A stretch of 64,000 bases of DNA. It comes from JAQBVV01 sp965249205 (GTDB lineage: Bacteria; Acidobacteriota; Vicinamibacteria; Vicinamibacterales; UBA2999). Below the pieces are notes generated by a model that did no database searches, was not told where the DNA came from, and saw only the letters and a list, made by a program, of their open reading frames with translations. A program made the position numbers and the translations under genes. This document shows positions 7,750 through 17,295 of the stretch, in pieces. Numbering within the stretch: the stretch's first letter is position 1; every line of letters begins with the position of its first letter. The stretch lies in NCBI GenBank assembly GCA_965249205.1, contig CBDFLL010000006.1, positions 1,302,001-1,366,000 of the forward strand, read 5' to 3'.

Positions 7750-9123
7750 ATGAAGACACCCAAAGCTGTCTTCGTCTGCCAGGAGTGTGGGGTGCAGTCG
7801 CCCAAGTGGTTGGGGCGATGCGGCGAATGTGGCGCGTGGAACTCGTTTGTTGAAGAGCGCGCCGTGGAAGCGCTTGCGGCGGCCGCTGGTGCGAACCGGT
7901 ACGCGAATTTCGGCGCGGCTGCGGCGGCACAGCTCTACGCCGAGGTGGATGTCACCGACGCGGCGCGTCTGTCGACCGGGATCGATGAGTTCGATCGGGT
8001 CCTTGGCGGAGGATTCGTCCCAGGGTCCCTGGTGCTGCTGGGCGGGGAGCCCGGCATCGGCAAGTCAACGCTGCTGTTGCAGGCGGCGGCGCACTTTGCC
8101 CGTGAGGCAGGTGCGGTGCTCTACGCCTCCGGTGAGGAATCGGAGCACCAGATCAAGAGCCGTGGCGATCGCCTCGGCGTTGGCGAGGCGCCACTCTATT
8201 TGCTCTCCGAGACCTGTATCGAGCGCATCCTCGAGGAGATGGCCCGTTTGAAGCCGGCGCTGGTCATCATCGATTCAGTGCAGACGGTGTTTTCGATGAA
8301 GTTTCAGTCCGCACCGGGCAGCATCGGTCAGGTGCGTGAAGCGGCCACGCAGTTCCTGTTTGCCGCAAAGGGACAGAATATTCCGACGGTGCTCGTGGGA
8401 CATGTCACCAAGGACGGCAGTCTGGCCGGGCCGAAGGTGCTCGAGCATGTGGTCGACACTGTCCTCTCCTTTGAAGGCGAGCGCCATCACGCGCACCGGG
8501 TCGTCCGGGCTGTAAAAAACCGTTTCGGCGCCGTGAGCGAGCTCGGCGTGTTTGAAATGACGAGCACTGGCCTCATCCCTGTGCCCAATCCATCAAAGCT
8601 CTTTCTGTCCGAGCGTTCGTCGGGGACCCCGGGATCGGCGGTGCTGTGCTGTGTCGAAGGGTCGCGGCCGATTCTTGTCGAAGTACAGGCCCTTGTCAGC
8701 ACCAGCACCTACGGCAACGCCAGGCGCATGGCGATCGGCATCGACCAGAATCGCGTGGCGTTGCTGCTCGCCGTCCTCGAAAAACGCGCCGGACTCAGCC
8801 TGGCCGGCGACGACGTGTATGTAAACATCGCCGGTGGCATGAGTATCGAGGAGCCTGCGGCCGACTTGAGCGTTGTCGCAGCCGTTGCATCGAGCGTTCG
8901 TAACCGCAGCATGGCGGCATCCACAGCTGTGTTCGGCGAAGTCGGTCTGAGCGGCGAGATACGCGGGATTCCTCAGGCGGCGCTAAGGGTACGTGAAGCG
9001 GCGCAGATGGGGTTTGGGCGAGTGGTCATGCCGGCAGCCAACGTCGATGGACTGCACGTCGCCGGCTGCGAGTTGGTGGGTGTGCGTACGGTCGGCGACG
9101 CGCTTGATCAGCTCATGAGCTGA
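7750..9123 (+). CDS. radA: DNA repair protein RadA
   Basis: RecA-related branch-migration ATPase acting in recombinational repair. The 457-aa product has the full architecture: an N-terminal zinc finger (C10, C13, C24, C27), a RecA-like ATPase with Walker A GGEPGIGKST at about 98-107, the RadA-specific KNRFG motif at 256-260, and a C-terminal Lon-protease-like domain (about 280-457) with the GGMSIEEPAADL region. The ATG directly precedes the zinc finger. A clear Shine-Dalgarno site is not visible. Nothing recognisable lies between the MITE-like element and the start (7645-7749). Confidence 0.96.
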   Translation: MKTPKAVFVCQECGVQSPKWLGRCGECGAWNSFVEERAVEALAAAAGANRYANFGAAAAAQLYAEVDVTDAARLSTGIDEFDRVLGGGFVPGSLVLLGGEPGIGKSTLLLQAAAHFAREAGAVLYASGEESEHQIKSRGDRLGVGEAPLYLLSETCIERILEEMARLKPALVIIDSVQTVFSMKFQSAPGSIGQVREAATQFLFAAKGQNIPTVLVGHVTKDGSLAGPKVLEHVVDTVLSFEGERHHAHRVVRAVKNRFGAVSELGVFEMTSTGLIPVPNPSKLFLSERSSGTPGSAVLCCVEGSRPILVEVQALVSTSTYGNARRMAIGIDQNRVALLLAVLEKRAGLSLAGDDVYVNIAGGMSIEEPAADLSVVAAVASSVRNRSMAASTAVFGEVGLSGEIRGIPQAALRVREAAQMGFGRVVMPAANVDGLHVAGCELVGVRTVGDALDQLMS

Positions 9124-9137
9124 GTGTCAGAGGGATC

Positions 9138-9878
9138 GTGATTCCTCCGTATCACTGGTGGCGGACCGTGTTCTTTCTGATTCCCGCGATCAGCCTGTAC
9201 ACGGTCGTGCTAGGCACGCTGTCGATCGGGTCGAGCCTGTTCGAGAAGCGCGGGTACTTCGCGCACTGGTGCGCGCGCACCTGGTCCCGTTTGATTCTGC
9301 GTACCACCGGGGTGCACGTGGACATCGACGGGCTTGAGCGTCTGGTCCCGGGCCGTACCTACCTGTTTGTCGCGAACCACCAGAGCATCTACGACATTCC
9401 GATTTTGTTCTGGTCGCTGCCGTATCAACTTCGCATCATCGCGAAGGAGTCGCTGGGCCGCTTTCCCTTTCTTGGCTGGCACCTGCGGCGGACGGGACAC
9501 ATGTTGGTCGACCGTCGACGGCCGGACCGGGCCGCAATTTTCTCGTGGGCGTCTCGGCTGACATCCGCCGGGTTATCGCTCATCGTGTTTCCCGAAGGCA
9601 CGAGGAGTCGCGGTGGTCGAGTGGGGCGGTTCAAGAGGGGGAGCTTTTATCTGGCGCTCGAGGCCGGCATGCCCGTGGTTCCGCTGTCGGTCATCGGCAG
9701 CCGGCGTGTGATGCTGAAAGGTCGGCTGGCCACCTATCCCGGACACGTCCGGCTCGTCGTTCACGACCCGATAGACACCAGCGCGTCGTCGGGTACTGAT
9801 CCGCGAGCCTTTGGGGAACGGGTCCGCCAGGTCATTGCGCCTGACGCCGAATCCGATGATGTTCACGCTCGCGGCTGA
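9138..9878 (+). CDS. plsC: 1-acyl-sn-glycerol-3-phosphate acyltransferase
   Basis: Converts lysophosphatidic acid to phosphatidic acid at the cytoplasmic membrane. The 246-aa protein has an N-terminal hydrophobic segment (about residues 8-32). The catalytic HX4D motif is NHQSIYD (H81 to D86), and the acyl-acceptor binding block is FPEGTRSRGG at 151-160. The start is GTG at 9138, 14 nt after the radA stop. The C-terminus overlaps the start region of the following B3/B4-domain gene. Confidence 0.88.
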   Translation: MIPPYHWWRTVFFLIPAISLYTVVLGTLSIGSSLFEKRGYFAHWCARTWSRLILRTTGVHVDIDGLERLVPGRTYLFVANHQSIYDIPILFWSLPYQLRIIAKESLGRFPFLGWHLRRTGHMLVDRRRPDRAAIFSWASRLTSAGLSLIVFPEGTRSRGGRVGRFKRGSFYLALEAGMPVVPLSVIGSRRVMLKGRLATYPGHVRLVVHDPIDTSASSGTDPRAFGERVRQVIAPDAESDDVHARG

Positions 9879-10479
9879 TCTCGAGGCGATTGTTCGACCC
9901 GGCGTCCTCTGGCTGGAGGGTGCCGTTGTGGTCGACCGGGACCCGCGCCTCGATGATCCGCTGGCGCGGGCTGAGGTGGCGGCGCGAGTCAATCCCCCCG
10001 AAGCTCTCGCGGCGGTGCGAACGATGTACAAGCGCGTTGGCATCGACCCCACGAGGCGGCGCCCGTCGTCGGAGGCCCTGCTGCGGCGTGTTCGCAAGGG
10101 CGAGCCGCTCCCCCGCATCAACGCCATGGTCGACGTGTGCAATTGGTGCTCACTGGAGTCTCAATTACCGTTTGGTCTGTACGATGCCTCACACATCTCA
10201 GGTGCTGTCGTCCTGAGGCTCGGCGCGCACGGCGAGTCATACCCGGGCATCCGGAAAGATGACGTACATGTGACCGGCCGAATCACACTGGCCGACGGCC
10301 TGGGCGCGTTTGGCAATCCCACATCCGACTCAGCGCGGACCATGGTCACCACAACCACCACGCGCGCTCTGGTGGTGGTCTTTGCGCCACGGGAAGTGGA
10401 CGCGCGTCGTCTCGATCGTGTGCTCGATCTCACGGCAACGCGGATGCACAATTTCACCGGGGCAACACGCTCCGGCTGA
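9856..10479 (+). CDS. B3/B4 (PheT-like tRNA-binding) domain protein
   Basis: A 207-aa free-standing protein related to the B3/B4 domain of the phenylalanyl-tRNA synthetase beta chain. The typical signature RINAMVDVCNWCSLES (around residues 93-108) is followed by GLYDASHISGAVVLR. Such proteins are thought to bind or edit tRNA or amino acids, but the substrate is not known. Two adjacent ATG codons (9856, 9859) overlap the plsC end by about 20 nt. A longer reading from 9811 would overlap plsC by 68 nt and adds nothing conserved. Confidence 0.7.
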   Translation: MMFTLAADLEAIVRPGVLWLEGAVVVDRDPRLDDPLARAEVAARVNPPEALAAVRTMYKRVGIDPTRRRPSSEALLRRVRKGEPLPRINAMVDVCNWCSLESQLPFGLYDASHISGAVVLRLGAHGESYPGIRKDDVHVTGRITLADGLGAFGNPTSDSARTMVTTTTTRALVVVFAPREVDARRLDRVLDLTATRMHNFTGATRSG

Positions 10480-10528
10480 CGACCTGAGCGGTCGTCTCGC
10501 CGATGGTCTCGGGTAAGATGGCAGCCTC

Positions 10529-11701
10529 GTGCATGTCAGCGCCATCATTGCTGCCGGAGGCCGAGGCGCGCGCTTTGGCGGCGACCGACCGAAGCAGTTT
10601 CTCCCACTCGGCGGACGACCCATTCTTCAGCGAAGCGTCGAGGCGTTCGCGCTGCACGACCGGATCGCCGAGGTTATCGTGGCACTGCCACCCGACCTGG
10701 TTGCCGACGTCCCTGATTATCTGAAGACCGGCCGTAAGCCCATCGCGGTCATCGATGGCGGCGCGCGGCGGCAGGATTCGGTGGCCAATGCTTTCGCGCT
10801 CGTCGCTGATCGCGCAGACGTCGTGGTGATTCACGACGCGGCGAGGCCATTCGTGAGCGCCGATTTAATTCGGCGCACCCTGGACGCTGCCGTCGAACAC
10901 GGGGCGGCCATCGCGGCCCAACCGGCGACCGATACCGTGAAGCGAGGCGATGCCGACGGCGCAATTGTCGGCACGCTCCCACGCGGCGAGATATTCCTGG
11001 CTCAGACGCCGCAAGCGTTTCACGTGGCGGTGCTGCGGGACGCGCTGGCGCTGGCAGTTGGGTCGGTTGAGGCCACCGACGAGGCAGCTCTGGCCGAGCG
11101 GGCGGGGCATCGCGTGCAGCTGGTCGCGGGCGATGCGCAGAATATGAAGATTACGACGTCTGATGACCTCGCCCTGGCCGAGCGGGTGATCGGGCCGCCT
11201 GCCCCGGAACCGTCTGGCGCAACCGCGCTACGTATCGGCAATGGATACGATCTGCATCGACTGGTCGAAGGTCGGCCACTGATGCTGGGTGGGGTCGTGA
11301 TTCCGTTCGACAAGGGCTTGGTGGGGCACTCGGACGCTGACGCAGTCTGCCACGCCGTCACTGATGCCATTCTTGGCGGCGCCGGTGAGGGCGACATCGG
11401 GCGCCATTTCCCAGATACCGATGTCGCGTGGAAAGACGCCGACAGCCTTACGCTGCTCGCGCGTGCCGTACAGATCATCGGCGCGGCGGGGTTCTCCGTC
11501 GTCAACGTCGACGTTGTGGTCATTGCAGAGCGTCCGAAACTGTTGCCATACATCGACGATATGAGAACGAGCCTGGCGCGTGTCCTGGGTGTGACGGTCG
11601 ATAGGGTCGGCGTCAAGGGCAAGACGAACGAGGGCGTGGACTCGATCGGTGCCGGGGCATCGATTGCGGTGCATGCCGCTGCGCTGCTGTCGCGTGCATA
11701 G
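10529..11701 (+). CDS. ispDF: Bifunctional IspD/IspF isoprenoid enzyme
   Basis: Two MEP-pathway enzymes are fused in a 390-aa protein. Residues 1-225 form the MEP cytidylyltransferase (IspD) with the nucleotide loop AAGGRGARFGGDRPKQF at 8-24 and HDAARP at 102-107. Residues 234-390 form MEcPP synthase (IspF) with metal ligands D241, H243 (NGYDLHRL) and H275, and the GHSDADAVCHA loop. The missing step, IspE, is not in the window. The GTG start at 10529 places the first strand at residue 3. Fused IspDF is best known from alpha- and epsilonproteobacteria. Confidence 0.93.
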   Translation: MHVSAIIAAGGRGARFGGDRPKQFLPLGGRPILQRSVEAFALHDRIAEVIVALPPDLVADVPDYLKTGRKPIAVIDGGARRQDSVANAFALVADRADVVVIHDAARPFVSADLIRRTLDAAVEHGAAIAAQPATDTVKRGDADGAIVGTLPRGEIFLAQTPQAFHVAVLRDALALAVGSVEATDEAALAERAGHRVQLVAGDAQNMKITTSDDLALAERVIGPPAPEPSGATALRIGNGYDLHRLVEGRPLMLGGVVIPFDKGLVGHSDADAVCHAVTDAILGGAGEGDIGRHFPDTDVAWKDADSLTLLARAVQIIGAAGFSVVNVDVVVIAERPKLLPYIDDMRTSLARVLGVTVDRVGVKGKTNEGVDSIGAGASIAVHAAALLSRA

Positions 11702-11725
11702 AGAACTTGTCACTGGGACGTCATT

Positions 11726-13225
11726 GTGAGAGTCCGCTTCGCGCCCAGTCCAACCGGCCAGCTGCACGTTGGCAACGTGCGCACTGCCCTCTTTAATTGG
11801 TTGCTTGCGCGCCGATTGGGAGGGACCTTTGTGTTGCGGGTTGAGGACACCGACGCCGTGCGGTCCACACGCGAGTCCGAGCGCGCGATCCTCGAGGACC
11901 TCCAGTGGATGGGGCTGGCGTGGGATGAGGGCATCGACAAGGGTGGCGACCGTGGCCCCTATCGCCAGTCCGAGCGCCTGCACATCTATCGTGCGCACGC
12001 TGTCGAACTGTTGGCGCGCGGCCAGGCGTACCGATGCTTTTGCCCACCGGAACAACTCGAGGCGGATCGCGCCGCAGCCTTCCTGGAGCGGCGGCCTCCC
12101 AAGTACGTTGGGCGGTGCCGCGACGTGTCAAGGGCCGAGGCGCGCCAACGTGTGGAAGGCGGCGAGGCTGCCACGATCCGTTTTCGGATCCCTCGTGATC
12201 GCGAGGTGGTCTTCAACGACCTCGTGCGTGGAGAGGTGCGGTTTCATACCGAGGTGTTGGGCGATCCAATCCTTGTACGGTCCGACGGGATTCCAGCCTA
12301 CAACTACGCTGTCGTGATCGACGACGCGTTGATGGAAATCAGCCATGTGATTCGTGGCGAGGATCATCTGTCGAACACACCGCGGCAGTTGCTGTTGTAT
12401 GAGGCGTTGGGGTGGGCCCCACCCGCGTTTGCGCATGTCTCGATGGTCATGGGGCCCGATCACAGCCCGCTGTCCAAGCGGCACGGCGCGACATCGGTGG
12501 CCGAGTTCCGCGCGCGTGGCTACTTGCCTGAGGCCCTCACGAATTACCTCGCGCTCATCGGGTGGTCTCCGGGGGAGGGACAGGAACTCTTGCCGCTGGA
12601 CGAACTGGCGCATCGCTTTCAGCTGAAAGACGTGGGCCACAGTGCCGGTGTGTTTGACGTCGAAAAGCTCGCGTGGGTGAATCGGCACTATCTGAAGCTG
12701 GCCGCGCCAGAACGGCTTGCGCGACTGTGCATCCCGTATCTCCAGGGCGAGGGATGGGAACTCGCTCCAACCGGCGCTGGGCTGGAGTTTCTGGCCGCGG
12801 TCGTGCCACTGGTAGCCGCGTCGGTCGATCGACTGGATCAGATGCCGGCGCGGCTTCGGTTCCTGTTCGACTTTTCCGTCGCGCGGGCGCTTGCGGATCC
12901 CTCGGTCAGGGCGGAGGCAGATGCGTCGCGACCAGTGATCGCCGCGCTGGCGGACGTGCTCACAGCTTCCGCCTCGCTCATCGATCGCGACGCGTTTCGG
13001 GCGGCGGTCGGCCAGGTGCGCGAACGGACCGGACAAAAGGGGAAGTCATTGCTGCATCCGATTCGGCTTGCCCTCACGGGGGAGGGGGAGGGCCTTGAGT
13101 TGGACCTGGCCGTGCCGGCCATCGAACGCGGCGCCGCCCTGGGTCCGTCGAGTCTCACGCCGATTCTGAGTGCGGCCGAGCGTGCCATGGCGTTTCACCA
13201 GGCGCTTTCCGAACTGCACGGATGA
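11726..13225 (+). CDS. gltX: Glutamyl-tRNA synthetase
   Basis: Class I synthetase charging tRNA-Glu (possibly also tRNA-Gln, if a transamidase is present elsewhere). The 499-aa product has the HIGH-type signature FAPSPTGQLHVGN at residues 5-17 and the KMSKS-type LSKRHG at 249-254. A helical anticodon-binding C-terminal half follows. Four cysteines of the zinc-type insertion are not evident. The start is GTG 24 nt after ispDF. The stop overlaps the rlmB start by 4 nt (ATGA). Confidence 0.95.
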   Translation: MRVRFAPSPTGQLHVGNVRTALFNWLLARRLGGTFVLRVEDTDAVRSTRESERAILEDLQWMGLAWDEGIDKGGDRGPYRQSERLHIYRAHAVELLARGQAYRCFCPPEQLEADRAAAFLERRPPKYVGRCRDVSRAEARQRVEGGEAATIRFRIPRDREVVFNDLVRGEVRFHTEVLGDPILVRSDGIPAYNYAVVIDDALMEISHVIRGEDHLSNTPRQLLLYEALGWAPPAFAHVSMVMGPDHSPLSKRHGATSVAEFRARGYLPEALTNYLALIGWSPGEGQELLPLDELAHRFQLKDVGHSAGVFDVEKLAWVNRHYLKLAAPERLARLCIPYLQGEGWELAPTGAGLEFLAAVVPLVAASVDRLDQMPARLRFLFDFSVARALADPSVRAEADASRPVIAALADVLTASASLIDRDAFRAAVGQVRERTGQKGKSLLHPIRLALTGEGEGLELDLAVPAIERGAALGPSSLTPILSAAERAMAFHQALSELHG

Positions 13226-13974
13226 TCATCTACGGTGTGAACCCCGTCTTGGAGGCGCTGCGCGCTGGCCGCGTCAAAGAAGTGCGCGTCGGGGGTCGAG
13301 GTGCAGGGCGCGTGCCGGAGGTGGTAGCGCTGGCGGGCCAACGTGGCGTGCCCGTCCGTCCCGTGCCGGAGGAGGCGCTTGAGCGAGATTCGCTGCGCGG
13401 TGTTCATCAGGGCGTGGTGGCTGATCTTGGGGCTGCGCCGAGTTACAGCGTTGATGACCTGGTCCTGGGGGCCGAAGGGCCGCCGCTGCTGATCGTGCTG
13501 GACGGCGTCGAAGATCCCCAGAATCTAGGCGCGATCCTGCGCACCGCTGATGCGGCCGGCGTGCATGGGCTCGTGCGGCAGACGCGTCGGGCCGCAGCGC
13601 TCGGCGGTGCAGCGGCAAAGGCGTCAGCCGGTGCCATGGTTCACGTGAAGATCGCAGACGTGGTCAACCTCGCGAGGGCTTTGGAGGACCTAAAAGCGCT
13701 GGGCGTGTGGACGGTTGGACTCGTGGCTGAGGCCGCCGCTCGCTACGATGCGATCGACTTCACCGGTCCAGCAGCCATCGTCCTCGGCGGGGAGGGCGCG
13801 GGATTGCGGCGTCTGGTTCGCGAGCGGTGTGATTTCCTCGCTGCCATCCCGATGCGGGGGCACGTCAATAGTCTGAATGTCTCGGTGGCGGCGGGGGTGG
13901 CACTCTTTGAGGCTGTCCGGCAACGCACCGCGGCGGGTGCTGGCGAAGGGTTTTCGAAGAGCCGGAGAGAGTAG
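13222..13974 (+). CDS. rlmB: RlmB/TrmH-type rRNA (guanosine-2'-O)-methyltransferase
   Basis: SPOUT-family methyltransferase of 250 aa, probably modifying 23S rRNA G2251. An N-terminal substrate-binding domain starts with YGVNPVLEAL and includes HQGVVAD. The knotted catalytic domain has motif 1 (NLGAILRTADAAG), motif 2 (LGGEGAGLRRL) and motif 3 (MRGHVNSLNVSVAAGVALF). All three motifs are intact. RlmB rather than another TrmH paralogue is inferred from the N-terminal domain. It is coupled to gltX by a 4-nt overlap. The C-terminus ends in a short basic tail. Confidence 0.85.
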   Translation: MIIYGVNPVLEALRAGRVKEVRVGGRGAGRVPEVVALAGQRGVPVRPVPEEALERDSLRGVHQGVVADLGAAPSYSVDDLVLGAEGPPLLIVLDGVEDPQNLGAILRTADAAGVHGLVRQTRRAAALGGAAAKASAGAMVHVKIADVVNLARALEDLKALGVWTVGLVAEAAARYDAIDFTGPAAIVLGGEGAGLRRLVRERCDFLAAIPMRGHVNSLNVSVAAGVALFEAVRQRTAAGAGEGFSKSRRE

Positions 13975-13995
13975 CCTCGGAGGTTGCCGGGCGTC

Positions 13996-14021
13996 GGGCG
14001 AGGCCGACGGGCGAGGCCGAC
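13996..14021 (+). repeat. Two tandem copies of a 13-bp unit
   Basis: GGGCGAGGCCGAC occurs twice in direct tandem just after rlmB (13996-14008 and 14009-14021). It lies 30 nt upstream of the tRNA operon promoter. No function is evident; it could be slippage-derived or an upstream regulator site. Confidence 0.5.
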
Positions 14022-14050
14022 AGGGGCACTTCGGGGTCAGCGTGGGCGTC

Positions 14051-14080
14051 TTGCCGGACTGGTACGGAAAGTGCTACTAT
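14051..14080 (+). promoter_or_regulatory. Sigma-70-type promoter of the tRNA-tuf operon
   Basis: TTGCCG at 14051-14056 and TACTAT at 14075-14080 are separated by 18 bp. Transcription should begin around 14087, leaving a leader of only about 8 nt before tRNA-Thr at 14095. The position directly ahead of the tRNA cluster and the good match support a promoter driving the tRNAs and tuf, possibly reading further into secE-nusG. Confidence 0.7.
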
Positions 14081-14094
14081 TTGCCCTTTGTCTG

Positions 14095-14171
14095 GCTGGC
14101 GTAGCTCAGTCCGGTAGAGCAGCTGATTTGTAATCAGCCGGTCGGGGGTTCAAATCCCTCCGCCAGCTCCA
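14095..14171 (+). tRNA. tRNA-Thr(TGT)
   Basis: The 77-nt cloverleaf has acceptor stem GCTGGCG/CGCCAGC, anticodon loop TTTGTAA with anticodon TGT (decodes ACA), T-loop TTCAAAT, and an encoded 3' CCA (14169-14171). It is the first gene of the Thr-Tyr-Gly-Thr-tuf cluster, the same order as thrU-tyrU-glyT-thrT-tufB in Escherichia coli. Confidence 0.95.
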
Positions 14172-14315
14172 CCGGCGCCGCTCGCCGCGTCTTTCATAGA
14201 AGCGCGGATACACGAATTTCCAGGACATGTCAGGACCCAGAGCTGGTGCGTGCCTCAGTTGCATCGAGTTGAGGACGACGCGAGGACGCTCATGGCCCGG
14301 ACGGTACGAAGTTTA

Positions 14316-14402
14316 GGGGAGGTGGCGGAGCGGTCAATCGCAGCAGACTGTAAATCTGCCGTCCTAGTGGCTACGGAGGTTCGAACCCTCCCCTCCCCAC
14401 CA
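14316..14402 (+). tRNA. tRNA-Tyr(GTA)
   Basis: Class II tRNA of 87 nt with acceptor stem GGGGAGG/CCTCCCC, anticodon stem GCAGA/TCTGC around loop CTGTAAA (anticodon GTA), a long variable arm, T-loop TTCGAAC and an encoded CCA (14400-14402). Its 3' end is part of a 21-bp inverted repeat with downstream sequence, described separately. The gap before it (14172-14315) shows no gene. Confidence 0.95.
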
Positions 14403-14464
14403 ACCTTCTTGCGCCTGCGCGCTGAGGGTTGGCGCGCCGGGTGAAGAAGGTTGGTGGGGAGGGG
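14390..14464. repeat. 21-bp perfect inverted repeat reaching into tRNA-Tyr
   Basis: Positions 14390-14410 and 14444-14464 are exact reverse complements over 21 bp, separated by 33 nt. The left arm contains the 3' acceptor strand, discriminator and CCA of tRNA-Tyr plus 8 nt. In a transcript the right arm could pair with the tRNA 3' end. There is no T-run after it, so it is not a standard terminator. Confidence 0.8.
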
Positions 14465-14636
14465 CCTCCCCTCGCTCTGCTTGTGTTGGCCGCCGCGCTG
14501 GCGCACGGCGGCGTTCGGCCTGGAGCTGCCCGGCGTGTCGTGCGGCGAAGTGGAACGGATAGGTCGGGCAGCGCGTGGGTGTTCAGGCGGGCTTGGCCGC
14601 CGAAGCGCCGAAACAAGGCGCCGTGGAGGCGCGAAG

Positions 14637-14711
14637 GCGGGAGTAACTCAGTGGTAGAGTCACAGCCTTCCAAGCTGTTGGTCGCGGGTTCGATCCCCGT
14701 CTCCCGCTCCA
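14637..14711 (+). tRNA. tRNA-Gly(TCC)
   Basis: The 75-nt tRNA has acceptor stem GCGGGAG/CTCCCGC, anticodon loop CTTCCAA with anticodon TCC (decodes GGA/GGG), T-loop TTCGATC and an encoded CCA (14709-14711). It is third in the tRNA cluster. The preceding spacer (14465-14636) has no supported gene. Confidence 0.95.
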
Positions 14712-14836
14712 TAGACCTGCCGCGCGAAGTGGCCGGTGTTTCGTGGGTCGCGTCTGGGGCGCAGATGGTGTCACGCAGATGGTGCCGCTGTGCATGACGC
14801 ACGGGGCAGGAGGCGCCGGGCGAGCGTAGCGAGCAC

Positions 14837-14912
<76 letters not shown>

Positions 14913-14960
14913 GAGGCAATCGATGCAGGTAGTTAACTCATAAGAGCGAGCGCACAAGTC

Positions 14961-16160
<1,200 letters not shown>

Positions 16161-16165
16161 CCGCA

Positions 16166-16315
16166 ATGAGAGACATCGTTCATCTCGCATGCGGGGACTG
16201 CAAACGTCGGAACTACAGCACGACGAAGAACAAGAAGAGAACGACCGGGCGGCTTGAGTTCAGCAAGTATTGCCGCTTCTGTCGCAAGCACACGGCGCAT
16301 AAGGAAACGAAGTAG
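16166..16315 (+). CDS. rpmG: 50S ribosomal protein L33, zinc type
   Basis: The 49-aa large-subunit protein begins 5 nt after tuf. It contains two CXXC pairs (CGDC near residue 9, CRFC near residue 35), the zinc-binding C+ form of L33. The order tuf-rpmG-tRNA-Trp-secE-nusG is conserved in many bacteria. The sequence is rich in Lys/Arg, as expected for an rRNA-binding protein. Confidence 0.9.
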   Translation: MRDIVHLACGDCKRRNYSTTKNKKRTTGRLEFSKYCRFCRKHTAHKETK

Positions 16316-16323
16316 AGACTCTT

Positions 16324-16371
16324 GGTTTTCGGCTCTGGGATCTTGGCCGGCCAAGCCCGTAGCCGAAAGCC
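16324..16371 (+). promoter_or_regulatory. Imperfect hairpin between rpmG and tRNA-Trp
   Basis: An 11-bp stem (16324-16334 with 16361-16371, one G-U pair) encloses the perfect palindrome CTTGGCCGGCCAAG (16342-16355). No T-run follows. It could separate the tuf-rpmG message from the tRNA, act as a processing site, or attenuate readthrough. Confidence 0.45.
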
Positions 16372-16392
16372 TAGGACCCCAACGACGGGTTT

Positions 16393-16468
16393 AGGTCAGT
16401 AGCTCAATTGGTAGAGCACCGGTCTCCAAAACCGGGGGCTGGGGGTTCGAGTCCCTCCTGACCTGCCA
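16393..16468 (+). tRNA. tRNA-Trp(CCA)
   Basis: The 76-nt tRNA has acceptor stem AGGTCAG/CTGACCT, anticodon loop CTCCAAA with anticodon CCA (decodes TGG), T-loop TTCGAGT and an encoded 3' CCA (16466-16468). It lies 11 nt before the secE start. Confidence 0.95.
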
Positions 16469-16479
16469 GGAACGGCAGT

Positions 16480-16749
16480 ATGAGCACGTTAGAGCAAGTC
16501 AAGCCGACGTCTGTGCGCACCCCTGATGGCGGCGCGCGCGGTATCCGAGCGTGGTGGGGCAATGGTCGAAGCTTCGTCGCCGAGGTGCAGAACGAGACTC
16601 GCCGCGTCACGTGGCCCACGCGGACTGAAGTGTACGCAACGACGATCGTGGTGATTCTGACGTCGGCGTTTTTTGGGCTGTATCTCTGGGGATTGGACCT
16701 GGCGTTTGATCGAATCGTGAACTGGATCTTCAGGCAGTTTGGAGCGTAA
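16480..16749 (+). CDS. secE: Preprotein translocase subunit SecE
   Basis: Small essential subunit clamping SecY in the inner-membrane translocon. The 89-aa protein has a hydrophilic N-terminus, an amphipathic helix with RRVTWPTRTEVYATT (about 44-58), and a single transmembrane segment (about 57-77). This is the one-TM form found outside enterobacteria. Its stop overlaps the nusG ATG by one base (TAATG). Confidence 0.92.
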   Translation: MSTLEQVKPTSVRTPDGGARGIRAWWGNGRSFVAEVQNETRRVTWPTRTEVYATTIVVILTSAFFGLYLWGLDLAFDRIVNWIFRQFGA

Positions 16750-17291
16750 TGACCGACGTCGCCACGAAGAGCTGGTACATCGTTCACACCTACTCGGGCT
16801 TCGAGAAGAAGGTCTCCGATTCGCTCGCACAGCGGGTGCAGGCATACGGACTGCAGGACGAAATCGGCGACATTTTGATCCCGACCGAGGACGTCGTCGA
16901 GATGCGGAGCGGCCGCAAGGTCGTGACGCCGAAGCGTTTCTTTCCAGGCTACATCCTGGTTGAGATGCACATGTCGGACAACGCCTGGCACGTTGTGAAG
17001 AACACGCCCAAAGTGACCGGGTTCGTGGGTGCAGGCAGCAAGCCGACGCCGCTCAGCCAGGAGGAGGTCGAGCAGATTCTCGACCAAGTGAAGACCGCGG
17101 CGGAGCAACCGAAGCCGAAATACAGTTTTGAGAAGGGCGATCACGTACGCATCAACGAGGGTCCCTTCACCAGCTTTAACGGCGTGGTCGATGAAGTGAA
17201 TGTCGACAAGAACACGCTGAAGGTGATGGTGACGATTTTCGGTCGCGCAACGCCGGTCGAATTGGACTTTCTGCAGGTAGAGAAGATCTAG
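16749..17291 (+). CDS. nusG: Transcription termination/antitermination factor NusG
   Basis: Binds RNA polymerase and links it to Rho or the ribosome. The 180-aa protein starts its NGN domain with SWYIVHTYSGFEKKV (residues 7-21) and contains FFPGYILVEM. The C-terminal KOW domain (about 123-180) includes GDHVRINEGPF and FGRATPVELDF. Length is standard. It is translationally coupled to secE and 4 nt before rplK. Confidence 0.96.
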   Translation: MTDVATKSWYIVHTYSGFEKKVSDSLAQRVQAYGLQDEIGDILIPTEDVVEMRSGRKVVTPKRFFPGYILVEMHMSDNAWHVVKNTPKVTGFVGAGSKPTPLSQEEVEQILDQVKTAAEQPKPKYSFEKGDHVRINEGPFTSFNGVVDEVNVDKNTLKVMVTIFGRATPVELDFLQVEKI

Positions 17292-17295
17292 GTCT

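Noticed and set aside
13996..14021. Start of a CRISPR-like array
   Set aside because: Two directly adjacent 13-bp units without spacers; no other copies or cas genes.
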